Numbered from the stretch's first letter, positions 25,260 through 34,169 are shown. The stretch is 64,000 nucleotides of DNA from Stenotrophomonas hibiscicola ATCC 19867 (GCF_000382065.1 NZ_KB907499.1:109631-173630); one strand, 5' to 3'. The notes: a model not told the origin generated them from the sequence alone. Made by a program: numbers and translations.

Positions 25260-25578
25260 CGCCCCCTCTCTGTGAATGACGTAACCCTTCGGTCGAACTA
25301 TCGCGTGTCAGGCCTTCATTGCAACAAAAGATAGCCAGGACGCGCCGCCATAAATTCCTCAAGGGCGCGATAGGCGCTCATCCCCAAAACGCCGATCGCC
25401 TCGAGACCCCAGAGTGGCCTGTCTGCTACGGTTCGGCAGAGCCCCTTACCTGCCCCGATAGATATTGCTAACCCCCTGCCCGGCCAGGACTTCCCTGCCC
25501 AGCTAAGAGCCTATTGCCTTAAAGGTGCGTAAAGAAGAGATGCTGCGGAGCAATGGCTAGGTTCCGTGCCATTCGCCA
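25260..25578. other. Island intergenic region upstream of ATPase
   Basis: This 319-bp gap should hold the ATPase promoter. On the - strand, 25316-25507 reads as a 64-codon open frame without a start codon (for example DRPLWGLEAIGVLGMSAYRA, ending GYLLLQ), bounded upstream by TAG. It may be the 3' remnant of a lost gene. Two CCCTGCCC octamers lie at 25474 and 25493. Confidence 0.35.
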
Positions 25579-26175
25579 TCAACGAGCGAAGTGAGTCACG
25601 TAGTCTTGCCTCTTATCGTTCCACTCAAAGCCGATACTGGTGGCCGCAGACGATTCATCAGCAAATACGCTGAAGATGCATATAAGGTCTTCGATCAAGA
25701 ATTCGTAGGCCCACTTGTGCCGCATGTAGTCGGAGAAGACGAGCATGCCCTTGAATTCAGTGCCCTCTGACCATGTCTGCATCCAATAGTAGTGAATAAG
25801 CTGATTGCAAACGTCGAGAACGCCTAGGTCAACAGCCTCAGGGTTCGCAATATCAAATTGATCTTCCGGGAATCCTGCGCCTAAAAATGTGAATGGCTCG
25901 ATGCCGATCTTTTTGCAGCGAATTGCAGGTAGTCGAACGCTTCGAGCACAATCGTTGACCTTAGAGCGCTCAAGCAAGGAGCGGACCTGGAAGGCTACTA
26001 GCATTAGACGGCGTTCATACAGGACCAGCTGCTTCTCGGACCATCTTCGATAATTTCGATGCCGCTTAAGCCACAGCACTTCTGCGCGCAGCTCTTGCCG
26101 CCAACAAGTTGACTCGATCATCCGTTTGAGGCCTGAGGTAGTTCCAGCTAGATTGTCACCCATTGCAGAGTTCAT
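25579..26175 (-). CDS. Hypothetical island protein
   Basis: I do not recognise this 198-residue protein. It is rich in Trp and charged residues (WRQELRAEVLWLKRHRNYRR; LIHYYWMQTWSEG; FEWNDKRQDYVTHF), has no signal peptide or membrane segment, and no visible catalytic motif. Base composition is A/T-leaning like the ATPase, so it belongs to the same acquired segment. The ATG at 26175 follows an in-frame TTG; ATG at 26163 or 26121 are alternatives, and none has a clear Shine-Dalgarno. A role as partner of the ATPase is possible but unsupported. Confidence 0.6.
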   Translation of the reverse strand: MNSAMGDNLAGTTSGLKRMIESTCWRQELRAEVLWLKRHRNYRRWSEKQLVLYERRLMLVAFQVRSLLERSKVNDCARSVRLPAIRCKKIGIEPFTFLGAGFPEDQFDIANPEAVDLGVLDVCNQLIHYYWMQTWSEGTEFKGMLVFSDYMRHKWAYEFLIEDLICIFSVFADESSAATSIGFEWNDKRQDYVTHFAR

Positions 26176-26310
26176 CAACGGGAAATGCCATCAGTCAGTG
26201 GGGTCGTCGGCCAAGTGCGATCTCAAGCCTTGATTCTGGCCTATTCCCCGTACCAGCGCAGTCGGCTTGAAACAAGGAAATGATGTCTTCGACACTCCCA
26301 ATAAAATCCC

Positions 26311-27027
26311 TTATCGCGACTGAACTGATTTGGCAGGCAGAACGGATTTTTGCGCAATCTCCAGCCTACTCACGTTGTCCACTGGCACAAGAACTGCAGC
26401 CTTCTGGACCGGCTCCCAAAGCACATAGCTATCCCCCAAGCGCCCCACCAAGCTCAGATTGCGCTGGACCTTCTCATCAATAGTCACATTGACCGTGTAC
26501 TTGCTGCTGCCGGAAGTAATCGCCTTGGCGCGTTCGAAGCCAAGCCAGTTTGACGAGATCGGGACATAGACAATCATTACGAGCGCATAGGCCAGCCACG
26601 GCGAGTCCTTCACGGCGGCCGGCAACACTGGGGACAGGCGTACTGCCATTGCACATATACCCGTCAGCCCCACACCTATCAAAACGGGCCAGCCATTGGA
26701 CCACCAAATCAAAGCGCCCATTCCGACAATACAAAGAGCCAGGGTCAGCCACATCAGCAGGTTGGCTTGGGACGGACTCGCCGTCACTTTCCCTTCGACC
26801 CACCCTCCAAGCAGCAGCGCAATCAGTATGAAGAACAACACCATGCCGATCCCCGCAAGCCCTGCCAGCGCAAGCTCACTCACCGCAACAAACTGAAAGG
26901 GATCCAGGCCGAAGTGCCCCCAATACGCCTTCAAATAGAAGGCCCCTTGAATCAATCCGAACGTGACGAGCGCCGAACCCCATCCAGCAACATCGGCCAT
27001 CGTTAGCGTCTTCTGCGTACGTTCCAT
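26311..27027 (-). CDS. Multi-pass membrane protein of island
   Basis: This 238-residue protein has about six hydrophobic segments in the first 165 residues (FGLIQGAFYLKAYW; GIGMVLFFILIALLLGGW; LTLALCIVGMGALIWW) and a soluble C-terminal tail of about 75 residues (VNVTIDEKVQRNLSLVGRLG) predicted to be beta-rich. AAGGGG precedes the ATG at 27027; the open frame to 27117 would run over the 20-bp repeat. No family is recognised. Membrane effectors of this size occur in some defence systems, but nothing specific is visible here. Confidence 0.65.
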   Translation of the reverse strand: MERTQKTLTMADVAGWGSALVTFGLIQGAFYLKAYWGHFGLDPFQFVAVSELALAGLAGIGMVLFFILIALLLGGWVEGKVTASPSQANLLMWLTLALCIVGMGALIWWSNGWPVLIGVGLTGICAMAVRLSPVLPAAVKDSPWLAYALVMIVYVPISSNWLGFERAKAITSGSSKYTVNVTIDEKVQRNLSLVGRLGDSYVLWEPVQKAAVLVPVDNVSRLEIAQKSVLPAKSVQSR

Positions 27028-27098
27028 GTATCCCCTTCCATCGATGCAGCCCCGCCACATAGTGGCATGCAGCGCCCAGTCCTGCAGAATCCACCCCC

Positions 27099-27118
27099 CA
27101 TTAACGTGACGCGTCACG
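27099..27118 (+). repeat. 20-bp direct repeat, right copy (CATTAACGTGACGCGTCACG)
   Basis: This is the second copy of the repeat at 22886-22905. Here the inner 14 bp CGTGACGCGTCACG is a perfect palindrome. It lies between the divergent island membrane protein and the TPR protein gene, about 75 bp before the latter, so a regulatory role is also possible. Confidence 0.6.
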
Positions 27119-27194
27119 CCAAATCACCCCGCCCATTGGCGCCCCACCCCTCCCCCACTATAGTTCCACCCCTCACAAGGACGAGGCGGCGCAC

Positions 27195-27950
27195 ATGCCC
27201 TACATCGGAATCGGACTCCACGTACTGGCGGCCATCTACTTCGCGGTGCACGCCATTCGCTCAGGCCAGAGCCTCTACTGGCTCATCCTGCTCTTTTCGT
27301 TCCCGCTACTCGGCAGCGTCGTCTACTTCCTGGCGATCTACTTCCCTGAAGTCCGTCACTCACGCGGCGCCCGACAGGTCGTCCGTTCCGCCAAGCAGCT
27401 CATGGACCCGGGCCAGGACCTGCGCAACGCCCGTGCCGAACTGGCGCGCACGCCCACCGTGCAGAATCGGGTTCGCCTGGGCATGACGCTGCTGGATGCC
27501 GGCCAGGCCGAGGAAGCCAGGAGCCTGCTTGAACAGGCAGCCAGCTCGCCGCTGGGCGACGATGCCTACATCCTGACCGGCCTTGCCCGTGCCCGCCTCG
27601 AGTCCGGGCACGCTGCGCTTGCGGTGGAGACGCTGGACGGCCTCTTCGCACGCCACCCGGACGTGCGCCGCAAACCGGAACAGACCTTGCTGTACGCGCA
27701 GGCATTGGCAACCGCGCAAGCCCCCGGAGCCCGCGCCGCATTCGAGCGCGCGGTGGAGTGCGGAAACGATGCGGCCGCTCGCTGCCTCTACGCCGAATGG
27801 CTGATGGCGCAGCCGCAACCCGACGATCGCGAGCAGGCCCGCAGCCTGTTCGCCAGCATCATCGACGATGCCCAGCATTGGTCGCGCCACGCACGGAGCC
27901 ACAATGCCACATGGCTGGAGCGGACTAAGGCCGCGTTGAAGGGCTACTGA
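27195..27950 (+). CDS. Membrane-anchored tetratricopeptide-repeat protein
   Basis: This 251-residue protein has two N-terminal membrane segments with a phospholipase-D-nuclease-like N-terminal look (YIGIGLHVLAAIYFAVHAIR; LYWLILLFSFPLLGSVVYF). A helical region of TPR-type repeats follows (LGMTLLDAGQAEEARSLLEQ; ARLESGHAALAVETLDGLFA; PGARAAFERAVECGNDAAAR). It probably scaffolds other proteins at the inner membrane; no partner is identifiable. Base composition returns to the high G+C of the host, so it marks the right edge of the island. Confidence 0.75.
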   Translation: MPYIGIGLHVLAAIYFAVHAIRSGQSLYWLILLFSFPLLGSVVYFLAIYFPEVRHSRGARQVVRSAKQLMDPGQDLRNARAELARTPTVQNRVRLGMTLLDAGQAEEARSLLEQAASSPLGDDAYILTGLARARLESGHAALAVETLDGLFARHPDVRRKPEQTLLYAQALATAQAPGARAAFERAVECGNDAAARCLYAEWLMAQPQPDDREQARSLFASIIDDAQHWSRHARSHNATWLERTKAALKGY

Positions 27951-28196
27951 CGCCTGACGGCCTTTGGCAAACCTGTCGCATCCGCCTCGCTCACAGCCTC
28001 GCCGGGCGGATGCCGACAGTCGGCAGACTTGCACCACCGACATCGCCGATAGCATTGCAGCGCAAGGCTCCAGCTTCATTGCGCCATATGCAACGATTCT
28101 GAAAATGTTGAAAGTGGTGACGTCATCGGCCTTACTGCATTGGCATCGCACGCAACCGGGCGTATTCCTTTTCGCGCCGCCAATACATCGGTGGTC
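27951..28196. other. Non-coding gap before palindromic element
   Basis: A 9-bp inverted repeat (GCATCCGCC ... GGCGGATGC, near 27978-28013) with a long loop could form a weak terminator for the TPR gene. Nothing else is recognised in this stretch. Confidence 0.35.
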
Positions 28197-28350
28197 GGGG
28201 CTCGAAATCCCGGTAACGCGACTGTAGTTTGCGCTTGCCAGCCGGCACCACGCTTTGTGGTGCCGGCTGGCAATCCGTCGGCCGGCTATGGCGGGCGGTG
28301 CGTGGGGGCCTCGTGCCCACCGGGCCTAGTCGCGTACCGGATTTCGAGCC
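28197..28350. repeat. Imperfect palindromic repeat element with central hairpin
   Basis: The outer arms GGCTCGAAATCCCGGTAACG (28199-28218, continuing to GAC) and the right arm at 28329-28350 are inverted repeats differing by two single-base gaps. Between them a perfect hairpin with a 17-bp stem and 5-nt loop lies at 28235-28273 (stem beginning TTGCCAGCCGGCACCAC). This is the shape of a REP doublet or small MITE. No coding potential is evident and no transposase is nearby. Confidence 0.6.
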
Positions 28351-28359
28351 ACGCATCGT

Positions 28360-28381
28360 CCGCCACCTTTATCGGTGGCGG
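28360..28381 (+). other. Hairpin CCGCCACC-n6-GGTGGCGG before the next gene
   Basis: A perfect 8-bp stem with loop TTTATC ends 28 bp before the ATG at 28410. It may shape the leader of the downstream mRNA or be an outlying part of the palindromic element. Confidence 0.4.
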
Positions 28382-28409
28382 CTTCTGCATGCACGCAAGG
28401 AGCCCCGCC

Positions 28410-28766
28410 ATGACCCAGACCCACTCCCCTGCCCCGCACCCGATCCACGATGCGCCCGCCAACGGCCCCGCGTTGGACCCGAACACCCTCATCGCCCTGC
28501 TGCACAGCATCGGCTCAGGCGTCGCCTCCGATGGCCAGCCGTGGCCTGAACGCCATCAGATGCCCGGTCGACGCATCGCCTTGGCGGATACCGACTGCTC
28601 GCTGGCGGGCCTTCGGGTGGTGCTGGAGATCCTGCTGGCCGCGCAGCGCGCCCGCGAGAACGGCGAGCTGGAGCAATACGTTGGCCCGCGCGTGATGGAG
28701 GGGCTGATCATGGCCGGAATCGGCCTTACCGCACACGCCAGTACCCGACTGCATCCGGAGGGCTGA
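28410..28766 (+). CDS. Hypothetical protein (118 residues)
   Basis: The protein starts MTQTHSPAPHPIHDAPANGP after a good Shine-Dalgarno (AAGGAG, 7 nt). A disordered start is followed by a helical part with LDPNTLIALLHSIGSG, LVLEILLAAQRARENG-like sequence and LIMAGIGLTAHAS. No family is recognised; it looks like a xanthomonad-specific protein. The longer frame back to 28140 runs through the palindromic element and is not credible. TGA is followed at once by the GTG of the next gene. Confidence 0.6.
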   Translation: MTQTHSPAPHPIHDAPANGPALDPNTLIALLHSIGSGVASDGQPWPERHQMPGRRIALADTDCSLAGLRVVLEILLAAQRARENGELEQYVGPRVMEGLIMAGIGLTAHASTRLHPEG

Positions 28767-29237
28767 GTGGCGTGGTGCCGCTGGGCGGCCAACGCGCTCT
28801 GTCTTGTGGTGGTGGTTGCGGCACAGGCGCAGTGGCCGGCGCCGCCGGTGCCCTCGCCTGTCGCGTTCCAAAGCATCAACGATGATCGATTCTCACAACT
28901 GCGCCGCCAGGCGATGCAGTTCGTGGAGGCTCGGCCACCGCAGGGCTTCCAGTTCGTTGAGCGGCATCGGGATGCCGAGTTCCAGGTTCATTGCCGAGGC
29001 ATACCCGTGCTGTGGCTGGAGAGGCGCTCGCAACATCTGCTGTTGCAGGTCCCACTGGACGCGAAGCAGCGGGCACCCGCCGTTGTGCAGCTTGGTGCGT
29101 TGCTTCAATGGCAGTTGGAGCCGTTGGATTACCTGGAGCAGGTACTGGCTGGCGTGCCGGAGCCTGTTCTGTTGGATCGGGTGCTGCAGAGTCTTGCTGG
29201 TGATGTGCCTGATGGGGCGCGATGTGGCCTGCCGTAG
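28767..29237 (+). CDS. Possible secreted hypothetical protein
   Basis: The GTG directly abuts the preceding TGA, suggesting coupling. The first 22 residues (ANALCLVVVVAAQAQW) could be a signal peptide ending at AQA. The rest reads as a normal protein (FVERHRDAEFQVHCRGIPVL; LLLQVPLDAKQRAPAVVQLG; YLEQVLAGVPEPVLLDRVLQ). No family is recognised and codon choice is less biased than in neighbours. The antisense frame at 28876-29592 overlaps a better gene and was not used. Confidence 0.45.
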   Translation: MAWCRWAANALCLVVVVAAQAQWPAPPVPSPVAFQSINDDRFSQLRRQAMQFVEARPPQGFQFVERHRDAEFQVHCRGIPVLWLERRSQHLLLQVPLDAKQRAPAVVQLGALLQWQLEPLDYLEQVLAGVPEPVLLDRVLQSLAGDVPDGARCGLP

Positions 29238-29341
29238 TCGAGCATGGCTTCACTCTACAGGGCTGCGGGCAGCGAGGGTTCGGGCTGCGGTCCTGCCGCT
29301 CGTCACCTGCGCGACAGGCATTGGCCCAGTGATCATGCGAG

Positions 29342-29947
29342 TCACCTCCCGGCATCGATCCAGCCCGCATCGCGCACACGCGCAAGATCTTCTGGCGTAT
29401 CGATATCCAGGCCCAGTTCCGGTGCCTGCAGGACATGCACCGTATCGACGGGAAGTTGCCGCAGGCGCGCTCCAAAGCCGCGGTCACCGGTTGCACCCGC
29501 AGAGTTGAACCATGCACGCGGCACAACTGCAGGAATGCCAAGCGCGTCTCCATGACGGGTGCCGGCGCACCCCGACGCCGAGGCGCGGGCACCCGAAAGC
29601 AGCGCCTGCAGATGGGAGCGCTCGATTGCGGGCTGGTCGCATGCCACGACCATCACCGCAGTCACCGTGGGCAGCAGGTGTGCGCCGGCAACCTGCAGGC
29701 TGCTCGCCAGGCCGCGTTCCCAGTGGGGGTTGGTTACCGGAGTGGCGTCCAGCCCGGCAATACTGGATGTCACGGCCTGTGCGTTCGCGCCCACCACGAC
29801 CAGGACCTGCGCTGGCGCGAGCTCCCGCGCCAACCGCACCACGCGATGTACCAGGGTCTCGCCCTGCCGGGTCAGAAGCTGCTTGGGCTGGCCAAGTCGG
29901 GTGCTCCCGCCGGCAGCCAGCACGACGACCGTATGCGCGTCAGTCAC
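29342..29947 (-). CDS. MocA-like molybdenum cofactor nucleotidyltransferase
   Basis: This 201-residue protein has the NTP-transferase motif VVVLAAGGSTRLGQPKQLL at its N terminus and a second motif VMVVACDQPAIE. Members such as MocA add CMP to molybdopterin to make the cytosine dinucleotide cofactor used by xanthine-oxidase-family enzymes. GTG at 29947 overlaps the XdhC stop as GTGA; ATG at 29968 is an alternative. It is the last gene of the aldehyde oxidoreductase operon and supplies its cofactor. Confidence 0.88.
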   Translation of the reverse strand: MTDAHTVVVLAAGGSTRLGQPKQLLTRQGETLVHRVVRLARELAPAQVLVVVGANAQAVTSSIAGLDATPVTNPHWERGLASSLQVAGAHLLPTVTAVMVVACDQPAIERSHLQALLSGARASASGCAGTRHGDALGIPAVVPRAWFNSAGATGDRGFGARLRQLPVDTVHVLQAPELGLDIDTPEDLARVRDAGWIDAGR

Positions 29948-31005
29948 CTGCCGTGCGCGCTTCGCCATTGCTGCAGCTGCGCGGCGATGCTGAGCGAAAT
30001 CGCCTCGGGCCCTCGGCCGCCGATGTCCAGGCCGACCGGTGATCGAAGTCTCGGGGACAGGCAGTGGCGCTGATCCGGTGTCAGCAGCTTGAACAGGTCC
30101 TCGCGCCTTCGCCGCGGACCCAGCAGTCCAATGAACGCGACGTTGGTATCAGCCAGGGCCACCAGCGCCTCCCGGTCCAGTTCGAAATCGTGATGCATCA
30201 CCAGTACCGCGTCGCACGGGTCGCCATGAAGGGCCTCGGCCGGGCTGGTCTGAAGATGCACATCCGCGCACTGCCCGACTGAGGCCCAGCGCGCTCGCCG
30301 TTCGGCCACGCTGACCCGCCACCCCAGGCCCCGCAGCAACGGAACCAGGGAGGGCGTTTCGGGACCGCCCCCCAACACCAGGGCCCGCGGAAGCCGGGGC
30401 AACGGCAAATGCCATGCGCCCTCGCCAAAGGACTGCGCCCCGTCCATCGGATGCAGCTGCCATGCCTGCTCGCGATGGCCTGCACGGAAAATGACCTGCC
30501 CCGACGTGCGCAAGTCGCGCTGGAGTGACACGCCCTCGCGCAACCAAGCCTCGATCACGGCATCGATGCCGGTCATGGCACGCAACGGCAGAAGCGCAAT
30601 CCGAAGCCGGCCGCGGCACCCGAGCGCGGACCCACTCAACAGGTCGTCGTCACTGCGGGTATCGATCTCGATCCAGTCGACCTGCCCTGCCGCGCTCACC
30701 TGCTCCGCGCGTCGCGCGAGCTCCGGCTCCAGGCATCCGCCGCTCAGCCAGCCGACCTGGCTGCCGTTGCAGAACAGCACCATGTCGCCGGCACCGGCGT
30801 AGGTGGAGCCATCGGTTTCCAGCACCAGCGCGAGCACGGCGTGCTCCCCCGCGCGCACGCACGTCAAGGCCGTCTCGAGTACGCCGCGCGGGCTGCCTTC
30901 GGCGAGGAAGCCCGGCGCTGCGGACAGGTCCTCGGCAAGATCGCCGGGCTCCCCTCCGCCTGCCGCTGAAGCTTCCAGCGCGGGTGAGGCTGCGGGTCGG
31001 TCCAT
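29944..31005 (-). CDS. XdhC/CoxI-family molybdenum cofactor insertion protein (PaoD-like)
   Basis: This 353-residue protein has the XdhC signature in the N-terminal half (LALVLETDGSTYAGAGDMVL; VGWLSGGCLEPELA). The C-terminal half holds a Rossmann-like segment (ALVLGGGPETPSLVPLLRGL) and MHHDFELDREALVALAD. XdhC proteins bind and sulfurate the molybdenum cofactor and deliver it to the large subunit. ATG at 31005 chosen over an upstream TTG. It follows the large-subunit gene by 9 bp. Confidence 0.9.
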   Translation of the reverse strand: MDRPAASPALEASAAGGGEPGDLAEDLSAAPGFLAEGSPRGVLETALTCVRAGEHAVLALVLETDGSTYAGAGDMVLFCNGSQVGWLSGGCLEPELARRAEQVSAAGQVDWIEIDTRSDDDLLSGSALGCRGRLRIALLPLRAMTGIDAVIEAWLREGVSLQRDLRTSGQVIFRAGHREQAWQLHPMDGAQSFGEGAWHLPLPRLPRALVLGGGPETPSLVPLLRGLGWRVSVAERRARWASVGQCADVHLQTSPAEALHGDPCDAVLVMHHDFELDREALVALADTNVAFIGLLGPRRRREDLFKLLTPDQRHCLSPRLRSPVGLDIGGRGPEAISLSIAAQLQQWRSAHGR

Positions 31006-31014
31006 GCGCAAGGG

Positions 31015-33219
31015 TCAGCCCACGTCGGGCAAGCCGGGCAGCAGCTTGTCCAAGGTGATGGGATAGTTGCGCACGCGCACGCCGGTTGCGTTGTAGACCG
31101 CATTGGCGATCGCGGCGCCGACCCCGCAGATGCCCAGTTCACCCACACCCTTGGCCTTCATCGGCGAGATCACCGGATCCAGCGTGTCGAGGAAGACCAC
31201 TTCCTGGTACGGGATGTCGGCATGCACGGGAACCTCGTAGCCGGCCAGGTCGTGGTTGATGAACAAGCCCAGCCGTTTGTCGACCACCAGCTCCTCCATC
31301 AGGGTCGCGCCCGCACCCATCACCATCCCGCCGATGACCTGGCTGCGTGCAGACAGCGGATTGAGGATCCGGCCGCCATCGCATACGGCAAGCATGCGGC
31401 GGATGCGCGTCTCTCCCGTGTAGGCATGCACGGCGACCTCGCAGAAATGCCCTGCATAGGTGCCGACGTCGTAGCCCTGCTTGAAGTCGCCGAAGGCAAT
31501 GCCGTCCTCCGCCGACAGTGTCCCCGCCTCCGCCAGCTTGATCGTCCGCCCACCCGCCTGGATGCGGCCATTGGCGAAGTCTGCGGTGTCGCCGTCGAAG
31601 CCCAGTTTCTCGCCCACCTTGCGGCGCAGGCTGACGCACGCCGCGTACACGCCCGCGGTCGAGCTTGCCGCGCCCCACTGGCCGCCGGAACCGGCGGAGG
31701 CGGGATGACGGGAGTCACCGAGGGTCACCTGGACCCGGTCCAGCGGCACGCCCATGGTCTCGGCTGCCGTCTGCGCGATGATCGTGTAGGAGCCGGTGCC
31801 GATGTCGGTCATGTCGGTCTCGACAATCACCCCGCCCTGGCCGTCAAGCCGGACCCGCGCCGCCGACTTCATCGTCGGTGCGCCGCGATAGCCCGCAGAC
31901 ACGCCCATGCCGACCAGCCAGTCCCCTTCCCTGACCTGCGCCGGCCTGGGGTTGCGCTTGTTCCAGTTGAAGCGCTCCGCGCCTTCGCGCAGGCAGCGCA
32001 CCAGGTTGCGGTCGGAGAACTTCTTGGACGGATCGCCGGGTACCACCTCGGGCTCGTTGAGGATGCGGAACGCGATCGGGTCGAGGCCCAGCTTCTCGGC
32101 CATTTCGTCCATCGCCACTTCCAGCGCCATGTGGCCCGGTGCTTCGCCCGGTGCGCGCATCGCATTGCCTTCGGGCATGTCGAGTGTGGCGATGTAGTTG
32201 GCCACCAGGCGGTTGGCGCCTGCATAGAGCTTGGGCGTCTGCAGGGTGCCGTTCTCGCCGTCCTCGCCGTTGATGTTGCCCGACCAGTTCTCATGGGCGA
32301 TGGCGGAGATCCGGCCATCCTTTCCGCAGCCGATCCGCACGCGCTGGAGGGTGGCGTGCCGGTGCGTGGTGTTGTTGGGCATCAGCGGGCGTTGCAGCGC
32401 GATCTTCACCGGCCGCCCGACCTGCTTGGCCGCCAGCGCGGCCAGCACCGCGTCGGCACGGATGAACAGCTTGCCGCCAAAGCCGCCGCCGATATAGGGC
32501 GAGTCCACGCGCACCTTGGCAGGATCGATGCCGAGGATCGCCGCCATGCCCTGCCTGGCCCAGTCGATCATCTGGTTCGCCGTCCACAGCGTGAGCGTGT
32601 CGCCCTCCCAGGCGGCGATGGTGGCGTGCGGCTCCATCATCGAATGACTTTCGTCGGAGGTGTGATAAGTCTCGTCGAGCTTGACCGCGGCGCTCGCGTA
32701 GGCGGTGTCGAAATCGCCCAGCGCCTGCCGGTCGGGCTTGCCGTCACGCCCCTTTGCCAGCGGCGCGGACGGTGCCAGTGCGGGAAAATCGAAGCGGCCC
32801 TTGCCGCGCTCGTAGCGGGTACGGATCAACGCCGCGGCGGCGCGGGCCTGCTCGAAGGTCTCTGCCACCACGCAGGCGATGGCCTGGTGGTAGTGGGCCA
32901 CTTCGGGTCCGCCGAACAACGGTGCATTGTTCCAGCTCGATGCGCCGACCGGCTTGGTTTCCGGTGCGGTGATGACCGCCAGTACGCCGGGCGCGGCACG
33001 TGCGCGGGACGCATCCATCGAAATGATGCGCCCTTTGCCGATGCCCGCGCCGACGATGTAGCCGTAGGCCTGGTTCGGCGCCACGTCATGGCGCTCGTAG
33101 GCATAGGGAGCGGTGCCGGTGGTCTTGCGTGGGCCGTCGATGCGCGGCGTCGACTTGCCGACGACCTTGGCCTTGTCGAACAGGTTGTCGCCGGCGGGGG
33201 CGTTGAATTCAAGGGGCAT
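31015..33219 (-). CDS. paoC: Aldehyde oxidoreductase molybdenum-binding subunit (PaoC-like)
   Basis: This 734-residue protein has the xanthine-oxidase-family large-subunit pattern: TGTAPYAYERHDV near the start, SPYIGGGFGGKLFIRADAVL, EAPGHMALEVAMDEMAEKLG, and KGVGELGICGVGAA near the C terminus, where Glu is the catalytic base. It oxidises aldehydes to acids, probably in the periplasm with PaoA and PaoB. The start at 33219 overlaps the PaoB stop as TGATG. The open frame to 33375 is not used. Confidence 0.92.
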   Translation of the reverse strand: MPLEFNAPAGDNLFDKAKVVGKSTPRIDGPRKTTGTAPYAYERHDVAPNQAYGYIVGAGIGKGRIISMDASRARAAPGVLAVITAPETKPVGASSWNNAPLFGGPEVAHYHQAIACVVAETFEQARAAAALIRTRYERGKGRFDFPALAPSAPLAKGRDGKPDRQALGDFDTAYASAAVKLDETYHTSDESHSMMEPHATIAAWEGDTLTLWTANQMIDWARQGMAAILGIDPAKVRVDSPYIGGGFGGKLFIRADAVLAALAAKQVGRPVKIALQRPLMPNNTTHRHATLQRVRIGCGKDGRISAIAHENWSGNINGEDGENGTLQTPKLYAGANRLVANYIATLDMPEGNAMRAPGEAPGHMALEVAMDEMAEKLGLDPIAFRILNEPEVVPGDPSKKFSDRNLVRCLREGAERFNWNKRNPRPAQVREGDWLVGMGVSAGYRGAPTMKSAARVRLDGQGGVIVETDMTDIGTGSYTIIAQTAAETMGVPLDRVQVTLGDSRHPASAGSGGQWGAASSTAGVYAACVSLRRKVGEKLGFDGDTADFANGRIQAGGRTIKLAEAGTLSAEDGIAFGDFKQGYDVGTYAGHFCEVAVHAYTGETRIRRMLAVCDGGRILNPLSARSQVIGGMVMGAGATLMEELVVDKRLGLFINHDLAGYEVPVHADIPYQEVVFLDTLDPVISPMKAKGVGELGICGVGAAIANAVYNATGVRVRNYPITLDKLLPGLPDVG

Positions 33220-34169
33220 CAGCGCTCTCCTTCCACCAGCACCGCTGCGAGGGTGCGCTCCGCGAGCGCGATCTTGAACGCGTTCTCCGGCGTCGGACGG
33301 GCACCGGCGAACACCTGCCGGGTCGCGGCCTTTACGCCGTCGCGCAGCAGGGGTTCGGCTGCCTCGACGCGCCACGGCTTCGGCGCGACCCCACCGAAGG
33401 CGAACCGCGCCGAGCCGTCACGCTGCACGACCGCGGCGACCGACACCAGTGCGAACGCATAGGACGCGCGGTCCCGCACCTTGTGGTACACGTGCCGACC
33501 GCCCAGGGGTTCCGGCAGCGTGACGTGGGTGATCAGCTCACCGCGCTGCAGCACGTTGTCCTGCTGCGGCTTGTCGCCGGGGGAACGATGGAAATCGGCA
33601 ATTGGGATGCTTCGCGTACTGCCGTCACCCCTGACGGTCTGGATCGAGGCGTCCAGCACCCGCAGGGCCACCGCCATGTCGCCCGGATAGGTCGCGATGC
33701 AGCTGTCCGAGGTGCCGATCACGCCCATCTGCCGGGAGAACCCCTCGAGTGCGCCGCAGCCGGAACCGGGCAGGCGCTTGTTGCAGGGCAGATTGGGGTC
33801 GTAGAAATACGGGCAGCGCGTGCGCTGCAGCAGGTTGCCGCCGGTGGTGGCTTTGTTGCGCAACTGCCCGGAGGCGCCTGCCACGATCGCGCGGGTCAGC
33901 ACCGCGTAGTCGCGGCGCACACGCTCATGCGAGGCCAGCGCGGTATTGGTGACCAGCGTGCCGATGCGCAGGCCACCCTCGTCGGTGGGTTCGATCCTGT
34001 CCAGGCCGATGTCCTGCACATCGACCAGGTGCGCTGGCGTCTCGACCTCCAGCTTCATCAGGTCGAGCAGGTTGGTCCCTCCGGCCAGGAACTTCGCGCC
34101 CTCGGTACCGGCGACGGCCCTGGCGGCCTCGGCCGGGGATTTCGCGCGTTCGTAACTGAAGGCCCTCAT
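33219..34169 (-). CDS. paoB: Aldehyde oxidoreductase FAD-binding subunit (PaoB-like)
   Basis: This 316-residue protein has the FAD-binding motif [14 protein letters not shown], then [20 protein letters not shown] and [20 protein letters not shown]. The cysteine-rich insert is the extra 4Fe-4S cluster site that marks the PaoB type. It passes electrons between the PaoA iron-sulfur clusters and the acceptor. ATGA overlap with the PaoA stop; the frame continuing to 34397 lies inside paoA. Confidence 0.92.
   Translation of the reverse strand: MRAFSYERAKSPAEAARAVAGTEGAKFLAGGTNLLDLMKLEVETPAHLVDVQDIGLDRIEPTDEGGLRIGTLVTNTALASHERVRRDYAVLTRAIVAGASGQLRNKATTGGNLLQRTRCPYFYDPNLPCNKRLPGSGCGALEGFSRQMGVIGTSDSCIATYPGDMAVALRVLDASIQTVRGDGSTRSIPIADFHRSPGDKPQQDNVLQRGELITHVTLPEPLGGRHVYHKVRDRASYAFALVSVAAVVQRDGSARFAFGGVAPKPWRVEAAEPLLRDGVKAATRQVFAGARPTPENAFKIALAERTLAAVLVEGER

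Noticed and set aside
28235-28273. SMAG-type GTAG repetitive palindrome of Stenotrophomonas
   Set aside because: A GTAG tetranucleotide is nearby (28224) but not directly at the foot of the stem as in that family, so I describe the element only by its structure.
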